Of a stretch of 9,524 bases of DNA, positions 5,322 to 9,524 are shown in pieces. The translations under genes and the position numbers were made by a program. The DNA is from Candidatus Gottesmanbacteria bacterium. GTDB lineage: Bacteria > Patescibacteriota > Microgenomatia > UBA10105 > UBA927. Where the stretch lies: contig JAPLWC010000066.1 in the NCBI GenBank assembly GCA_026396845.1, positions 1 to 9,524 on the forward strand. Reading direction: 5' to 3'. Every line of letters starts with the position of its first letter. The stretch's first letter is position 1. The notes under the pieces are model-generated. The model ran no database searches. It had not been told where the DNA came from and saw only the letters and a list, made by a program, of their open reading frames with translations.

Positions 5322-6355
5322 ATAGTCTTTTTTAGCTGATAATAGAGCGATCCGGTCAGTATGACTGCATACAACACCAGTCCTGTCCCGAAGGCCTTCA
5401 CGGTAAATCCTATCCCCTTCTCACGATAACAAAACCATAAAAATCTCCGCAATAGGATACTATGAATCAATAGAAAAATAATTGAAAATTGAAAAATAAT
5501 AATTGAAAAATAATTGAAAATTGAAAAATGCCCGCCCTGAGCGAGGCCGAAGGGATAATTGAAAATTGTTGAAAAACCCGCAAATAAAAACCCGCATGCG
5601 CATAAACCGATAAACCCCACACCGGAAATAGCTGTAGCCGTCTCCGACATGGTCGTTGCAACCGGATCAAATTTCCGGCGGGCGCCGTACAACTTTGTCC
5701 AGTAAAAACTGCGCCAGAAATATTTTTTGGCAATAGGGAAAAATCCTTCAAACTCATGGTGCACCCGCACGTCCGGTGCAAAAATAATTGCGTAGCGCTT
5801 GGCGATCCTGTAGGTAAGCTCCACGTCTTCCATCTGCCGGAATGCTTCGTTAAAGCCGCCGAGCCTGGTAAATACATCCCGTCGTATGGCGGCAATCCGG
5901 GTACTGAAGAGGTAATAATAGCCGTCACGGTCGCGTTCGTTGGTCCAATAACTCCAGTCCCGGATGGCCTTAAACTGGGGGAAAAATGATTTCGTGCGCT
6001 GGTGTTTGTCCCAGACACCGGTAATGGCCGTCAGGTCATGGTCTTCTTTAAATTTACCGGCTATCTTCGCAAGCGTATCCGAATACACGGTAACATCGGC
6101 ATCCAAAAACACCAGAACGTTTCCGCGAGCCCGTTTGACCGCGGCATTGCGCGCCGCCGCCGGCCCCTTGTTGTGCGTTAAACGGACGATGGTAACGCCT
6201 TTTCCGACTAAATACTGCTCATTGGATGCATCATCGCCGACAATAACTTCAAAATTTTTAAACGTTGATTTCGCGAGTGACTCAAGGAGTTTCCCAAGCG
6301 TTCCGCTTGCATTGTAGGCAGGGATAATCACCGAAAGAAATGGTTTACCCCTCAT
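5318..6355 (-). CDS. Family 2 (GT-A) glycosyltransferase with C-terminal membrane helices
   Basis: The 345-residue protein begins with LSVIIPAYNASGTLGKLLES (7-26), the GT2 nucleotide-sugar binding start. VIVGDDAS (37-44), HNKGPAAARN (61-70), the metal-binding DxD in LVFLDADV (Asp85, Asp87) and GGFNEAFRQMEDVEL (166-180), whose Glu176-Asp177 fits the catalytic base region, follow. It would add a sugar to a lipid-linked acceptor at the inner membrane face. Hydrophobic segments lie at about 243-261, 277-301 and 320-338. The reading frame is open up to 6496, but ATG at 6355 is chosen because it forms the ATGA overlap with the preceding stop and the 47 extra residues look unlike GT2. Residues 262-294 are encoded by an AT-rich tandem repeat interrupted by a GC-rich element (PFGLAQGG, 268-275). 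The gene ends in an ATGA overlap with the next one. Confidence 0.9.
   Translation of the reverse strand: MRGKPFLSVIIPAYNASGTLGKLLESLAKSTFKNFEVIVGDDASNEQYLVGKGVTIVRLTHNKGPAAARNAAVKRARGNVLVFLDADVTVYSDTLAKIAGKFKEDHDLTAITGVWDKHQRTKSFFPQFKAIRDWSYWTNERDRDGYYYLFSTRIAAIRRDVFTRLGGFNEAFRQMEDVELTYRIAKRYAIIFAPDVRVHHEFEGFFPIAKKYFWRSFYWTKLYGARRKFDPVATTMSETATAISGVGFIGLCACGFLFAGFSTIFNYPFGLAQGGHFSIFNYFSIIIFQFSIIFLLIHSILLRRFLWFCYREKGIGFTVKAFGTGLVLYAVILTGSLYYQLKKTI
5473..5575. repeat. AT-rich tandem repeat forming part of a coding region
   Basis: A 25-base AT-rich unit occurs exactly at 5473-5497 and again at 5505-5529 (period 32). A partial copy, AATTGAAAATTG, follows at 5558-5569 beyond a GC-rich element. 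On the coding strand it reads FSIFNYFSIIIFQFSIIF and STIFNY, hydrophobic residues that prolong a membrane helix of the GT2 enzyme. Repeats of this TTTTCAATTTTCAATT kind are familiar to me from CPR genomes, often between genes. Confidence 0.8.
5531..5554. repeat. GC-rich interspersed element encoding PFGLAQGG
   Basis: This 24-base element starts CCCGCCCTGAGCG on the plus strand and ends CCGAAGGG. It occupies exactly eight codons of the GT2 gene (residues 268-275) and sits inside the AT-rich tandem repeat. It resembles the CCCTTCGAC...GCTCAGGGCGGG elements I know from CPR genomes. Its ends are only partly self-complementary. Confidence 0.7.
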
Positions 6356-6963
6356 GGTGTAGTCTTTGTATAGCGGTTGAGCCCGATTGTCAACACGAAC
6401 AACTTGGTTTCTCCGATCGGCAGCCACCGGGGGAGCACACCCACAGTTTTCGTTTCGGCGACATTCCAGTGAAATTCCCTGGCGAAACGCCGCCACGTAG
6501 CCTCCGACCTGAACGTAAACGGCATAGGGATGGTAACTCCCCGCCAGCCGTTCCCAAACCTGTCGAGAATCTTCATAAAAAAGAGATCTATTCCAGACCG
6601 CCTGCCTGCCGGCAGGCAGGGCTCAACAATTAATAATTTGTTTTTAGTAACACGGGCAAGCTCGCCGAATGCGGCTCGCGGATCGCTCGTGTGATGAAAC
6701 ACGTGGTAGCTGATACTTACATCAAATGTATTATTTTTAAACGGCAGCGTTTTGCCGTCATAAAGCCGGAATGTAATCCCGTCGGCCCGAATACCGCTAT
6801 CCACCACGTCCACGCCGGTAATCGCGAGTGCGGGAAACTCTGTGTGCAGTAGTTTAGAAAGCGACAGGTCACCGCACCCGAAATCCAACAGCGATCGCGA
6901 CCCTCCGATGTATGGCGCAAGAAGTTTTTTCTGTTTTTGAACATATCCGGACATGATGCTCAT
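6352..6963 (-). CDS. Small class I SAM-dependent methyltransferase
   Basis: The 203-residue protein is a Methyltransf_11-type enzyme. Motif I is SLLDFGCGDLSLSK (24-37), the strand-2 acidic residue is Asp52 (GVDVVDS), and LPFKNNTFDVSISYHVFHHT (73-92) carries the post-motif pattern LPF...FD.....FHH. ELARVTKNKLLIVEP (101-115) is the next helix and strand. It probably methylates a glycan or a lipid intermediate in the cytoplasm; the substrate cannot be read from sequence. ATG at 6963 is preferred over upstream in-frame starts to 6990 because it overlaps the preceding stop as ATGA, like all other junctions here. Residues 115-122, PCLPAGRR, come from a perfect 20-bp palindrome placed right after the strand that normally ends this part of the fold. 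Translation of the GT2 is probably coupled to its stop. Confidence 0.85.
   Translation of the reverse strand: MSIMSGYVQKQKKLLAPYIGGSRSLLDFGCGDLSLSKLLHTEFPALAITGVDVVDSGIRADGITFRLYDGKTLPFKNNTFDVSISYHVFHHTSDPRAAFGELARVTKNKLLIVEPCLPAGRRSGIDLFFMKILDRFGNGWRGVTIPMPFTFRSEATWRRFAREFHWNVAETKTVGVLPRWLPIGETKLFVLTIGLNRYTKTTP
6601..6620. repeat. 20-bp perfect palindrome inside the small methyltransferase (PCLPAGRR)
   Basis: CCTGCCTGCCGGCAGGCAGG is fully self-complementary and encodes CLPAGR within PCLPAGRR. Related palindromes are at 9153-9170 (central CGCG-type variant) and 4533-4549 (shortened). No T-tract follows on either strand, so it is not a terminator. Confidence 0.85.
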
Positions 6964-8471
6964 AATCTCTTCCATAGCCGCTCGCCCCACCCTGCGACAG
7001 GGACAAAGTGCGACCGTACATATGCTAAACTCTCGAATGAGAGCATTGCAAGTCTCGTTCCCTCTCCGTCATACAGATAGTCAGCCGGATGAGCGGGCAG
7101 ATACAGTGCAAGTGATTGAGGCGCATTCGTGACGTAGGGAAGATAATAATCAAAGGGCAGGCAGCAGGCAGGGTACCCATTGGCCCAAAATAGCATCCGG
7201 CCATCCAGATCCACGACGCGGGCAGAAAGAGGAACGGTCCGCACCAGTTGCTCAAACTCTACGCGCTGCCCGACATTGGTAAAATTAAGCTTTTGCACAT
7301 TGACCGATAGAGTAACGGCGCCCAATATATACACACATCCACCGATTACTATGACCAGCGATGCATATCCCCCGGCGCGCTCCAGCCAGTCAAAAAATAG
7401 CGAGATACCGTCAGCGGCGTAGTATGCAACAAAAACGGCAACCGGGATGAGGTACTGACTGTATTTTGACGGAAAAAATTTAACGTATCCGCATGCAACC
7501 AATAAAAACGTCAGTGCGAGAAGTATTTCTGTCTGTACGCCTTCCGTATTCCCTCTGGCCTTCACATACGGTGTCAGGACGCGATATGTGCCGACAAAAA
7601 TGGCACATATCCATAACGCATGATTGACTACCAGCCCGGCAGTTATCGTCTGTCCGTTTCCCCCGTAAAACGCAGAATTGGGATGGAAAAACAGGCTTGC
7701 CGCCATGAAATCATTCAGGTGAGTAAAAATTTCAACCGGTGTGATCAAGAGTGCACGCCACATCGCATGCATCGTTCCTGTGAGAACGGACCAACTGAAT
7801 AATCCGGCCAGAGGAATCAACAATCCGCCGACGATCGATGTGAGTCCCTGCGTGATTTTCCTCTGATAACTCACCCATCCGGCAATACCAATGCCGACAA
7901 TGACAAACGGGGCCATTTTTATTAAAAATAACAGAGATAAACCATAGAAAAACCCCGACACCACCCACCAGATATTTTTTTTCTTCTGTATCGCAATAAC
8001 CTCCCCTATCACCCCGAGAGTGGCCAGCAGCGTCGCTAGGTTATCCGGCCGGATTTCCAGAAACTTGTCATACGGCATCGGCAGAAAAGCCAGAATGACA
8101 ACAGGGAGTAACGCCCACTTCCATCCTCGTGTTATCCCAAATAGGTACCCTAAACTCCCTAACATCCCTAAAAATATGACAAAAGAAACGGTGCGCGCTA
8201 CCGTAAAAACACTCCATGATACTCCGTATATCCAAAATATCGGCGTCAGCACCCACATGAATCCGGGTGAAAAGTACGTAAAGAAATCCGCGTATGGCCG
8301 CTGCCCGCGGGCTACTTGGGCGGCCCAATGCAGGTGGGAAAACTCATCAACATCAAACTGCCGTATCTGGCTTACCTGCCAGCGCCAATACAGAAGATAC
8401 ACAAGAATCCCGGCAAGAAGCACCAAAACAACGATTTTCCCCGGCGACGGAAGTTTCTTTGTGATGTTCAT
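6960..8471 (-). CDS. GT-C membrane glycosyltransferase (GT39/PMT-like), tandem paralogue
   Basis: The 503-residue protein has an N-terminal helix (12-28) followed by an outer loop with FDVDEFSHLHWA (39-50), the acidic D-x-D-E region that GT39/PMT/ArnT-type enzymes use for catalysis. Then come GQRPYADFFTYFSPG (56-70) and RPDN (141-144), also typical of this group. About ten further hydrophobic segments reach residue 388, and a soluble outer domain (about 400-503) carries VVDLDGRMLFW (419-429) and LPFDYYLPYV (438-447). It would transfer a sugar from polyprenyl-phosphate to an acceptor outside the membrane; acceptor and sugar are unknown. ATG at 8471 overlaps the preceding gene's stop as ATGA; the upstream in-frame start (GTG, 8483) is less likely. 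It is a tandem duplicate of the next gene upstream: 56 of the last 94 residues are identical by hand count. Confidence 0.82.
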   Translation of the reverse strand: MNITKKLPSPGKIVVLVLLAGILVYLLYWRWQVSQIRQFDVDEFSHLHWAAQVARGQRPYADFFTYFSPGFMWVLTPIFWIYGVSWSVFTVARTVSFVIFLGMLGSLGYLFGITRGWKWALLPVVILAFLPMPYDKFLEIRPDNLATLLATLGVIGEVIAIQKKKNIWWVVSGFFYGLSLLFLIKMAPFVIVGIGIAGWVSYQRKITQGLTSIVGGLLIPLAGLFSWSVLTGTMHAMWRALLITPVEIFTHLNDFMAASLFFHPNSAFYGGNGQTITAGLVVNHALWICAIFVGTYRVLTPYVKARGNTEGVQTEILLALTFLLVACGYVKFFPSKYSQYLIPVAVFVAYYAADGISLFFDWLERAGGYASLVIVIGGCVYILGAVTLSVNVQKLNFTNVGQRVEFEQLVRTVPLSARVVDLDGRMLFWANGYPACCLPFDYYLPYVTNAPQSLALYLPAHPADYLYDGEGTRLAMLSFESLAYVRSHFVPVAGWGERLWKRL

Positions 8472-9524
8472 AATTTTTTCCACAATCTATTGCCGTATCC
8501 GGCAACCGGCGCAAAATGTGCGCGGATATACGCAAGATTTTCCGCGGTAAAGGTTATAAATCTGTTGCTGTCTCCCTCATAGATATACTCTGCCGGGTGT
8601 TGGGTAAGGTACTGTGCAAGCGGCAACGGCGCACGGCTCACGAAGGGCAAAAATGTATCGAACGGCAGGCTTGAAATCGGATAGCCGTCCCGCCAAAATA
8701 CCATCCTGCCCTCAAGATCCACAACACGCGCGCTCAAAGGAATAGTCCGGATAAACGACGTTAACTCCGCCATCTGCGACCTGTTCGTCGCCGACAATTT
8801 CGGGGCATTCACATCGTTGGTCACCATGACCAATAGATAGCAAAAACCGGCAAGAACAAGTGCAAGCGAGGTGTGGCCGCCTGCACGCGTAAGCCAGTCA
8901 AAAAAAGCTCCGAGCGCATCCCCCGCGAAGTACGCAACAAATACGGCAATCGGGATGAGGTACTGACTGTGTTTCATCGGGTAAAATTTGACATACGCCG
9001 CGGCACTCACAAAAAATACCCCTGCCACGAGAAGCTCAACAAACGTCTCGTTTTTTTTACCCGTCCGAAGCGGAGTTACCAACCGATACGCGCCGGCAAC
9101 AAGTGCCAGTATCCAGATAGCGTGGTTGACAATAAGTCCGGGTGTTATGCCCCCTGCCTGCGCAGGCAGGCCATAAAACGAGCTGTTCGGATAAAAAAAC
9201 AAATCGGCCCCCATATAGTAATTCACGGCGTTTTTGTACACTTCAAACGGAAGCTTCGTGAGCGAATACCAGACAACGCCGAAATTGCCGTACACCGCGG
9301 CACCGAGAAAAAAGAGTGCCCACGGACCCGCAAGTCCCAGAAAAAACATAAGCGATTTTTTCCGATCTGCCAGAATCGCTATCCCTGCCCCCACAACCAC
9401 AATCGGCAGTGTCTTAGCCAGTACAAACAGCGACGCGCTATATGCGAGTCCCGACACCAGCCACATCCAGTTTTTCTTTTCCCGGGTCGCCCTTATTTCC
9501 CCTATCACCCCTATCAACGCCAGC
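8468..9524 (-). CDS. GT-C membrane glycosyltransferase, paralogue (start beyond window)
   Basis: The frame is open to the window edge. The TTG at 9517 is not a real start, because the two codons before it (CTG GCG) and those after it align with the paralogue, LALIGVIGE matching LATLGVIGE at its residues 149-157. The missing N-terminal part, about 147 residues if the paralogue is a guide, would hold the catalytic D-x-D-E loop. What is visible is the membrane core (for example VVVGAGIAIL) and the outer C-terminal domain with ARVVDLEGRMVFWRDGYP and LPFDTFLPFV. The function is as for the paralogue: sugar transfer from a polyprenyl-phosphate donor, substrate unknown. A palindrome gives GLPAQAGG where the paralogue has GGNGQT. 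The stop overlaps the next ATG (ATGA). The operon promoter lies outside the window. Confidence 0.82.
   Translation of the reverse strand, partial: LALIGVIGEIRATREKKNWMWLVSGLAYSASLFVLAKTLPIVVVGAGIAILADRKKSLMFFLGLAGPWALFFLGAAVYGNFGVVWYSLTKLPFEVYKNAVNYYMGADLFFYPNSSFYGLPAQAGGITPGLIVNHAIWILALVAGAYRLVTPLRTGKKNETFVELLVAGVFFVSAAAYVKFYPMKHSQYLIPIAVFVAYFAGDALGAFFDWLTRAGGHTSLALVLAGFCYLLVMVTNDVNAPKLSATNRSQMAELTSFIRTIPLSARVVDLEGRMVFWRDGYPISSLPFDTFLPFVSRAPLPLAQYLTQHPAEYIYEGDSNRFITFTAENLAYIRAHFAPVAGYGNRLWKKL
9153..9170. repeat. 18-bp perfect palindrome inside the GT-C gene (LPAQAG)
   Basis: CCTGCCTGCGCAGGCAGG is self-complementary and encodes LPAQAG in an outer loop. It is a variant of the 6601-6620 element read in another frame. 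The tandem paralogue has no palindrome at the aligned site (around 7660-7672). Confidence 0.8.

Noticed and set aside
5473..5575. AT-rich repeats as a CRISPR array
   Set aside because: There are only two full copies separated by 7 bases, with no unique spacers and no cas genes; the units are low-complexity.
5467..6018. 183-codon minus-strand open frame overlapping the GT2 gene
   Set aside because: It is an out-of-frame shadow of the GT2; its protein is Pro/Ser-rich and without a recognisable motif, while the GT2 frame has all catalytic motifs.
6356..6496. N-terminal 47-residue extension of the GT2 gene
   Set aside because: The frame is open, but it lies inside the small methyltransferase gene, is not GT2-like, and the ATGA overlap at 6355 gives a natural start right before the conserved LSVIIPAYN.
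8308..8317. Palindrome CCCGCGGG near 8310 as another inserted element
   Set aside because: It falls in codons for VARGQRPY, part of the conserved GT-C loop, so it is explained by conserved protein sequence and is short enough for chance.
8020..8550. 176-codon plus-strand open frame
   Set aside because: It lies antisense to the GT-C paralogue, is rich in Arg/Thr/Ser, has no motif or ribosome site, and spans a confirmed gene junction.
9515..9517. TTG as start of the last GT-C gene
   Set aside because: Codons upstream of it still align with the paralogue, so the gene continues past the window edge.

Overview
The window most likely comes from a Candidate Phyla Radiation (Patescibacteria) genome, probably of the Parcubacteria type. 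The evidence is indirect: the envelope protein families are typical of that group, most starts lack a Shine-Dalgarno sequence, genes are very tightly packed, and short GC-rich palindromes sit in frame inside genes, giving peptides such as VIPAKAGI, PFGLAQGG and PCLPAGRR. TGA is used as a stop, so the UGA=Gly code of Gracilibacteria/Absconditabacteria is excluded. There are no rRNA, tRNA, CRISPR or transposase genes.

Layout. Bases 1-205 (minus) hold the N-terminal 68 codons of a type IV pilin or pseudopilin. A 204-base AT-rich divergent promoter region follows. A plus-strand pair then runs to 3886: a Wzy/O-antigen-polymerase-like membrane protein with C-terminal TPRs (410-2230) and a multi-spanning GT-C-like membrane protein with a soluble C-terminal domain (2243-3886). 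Its end overlaps, convergently, a minus-strand BrnT-type toxin / CopG-type (ribbon-helix-helix) antitoxin pair (4389-3858). This pair is more AT-rich than its neighbours and has its own promoter with a double palindromic operator.

The remainder (4422-9524, minus) is an envelope glycan operon. In transcription order it encodes a GT-C glycosyltransferase (its start lies outside the window), a tandem paralogue of it, a small SAM methyltransferase, a GT2 glycosyltransferase with C-terminal membrane helices, and a zinc-ribbon SAM methyltransferase. Each junction is an ATGA 4-base overlap, which also fixes the starts at 8471, 6963, 6355 and 5321.

How the genes may work together (inference): the GT2 and GT-C enzymes would build a lipid-linked glycan, the methyltransferases would modify sugars, and the Wzy-like protein would polymerise the glycan or transfer it to surface proteins. 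The divergent pilin is a conceivable acceptor. The most unusual feature is the set of seven GC-rich palindromic or imperfect-palindromic elements plus one AT-rich tandem repeat. All lie inside genes of the glycan operon without breaking a frame, and I found none in the plus-strand genes or the toxin-antitoxin pair.
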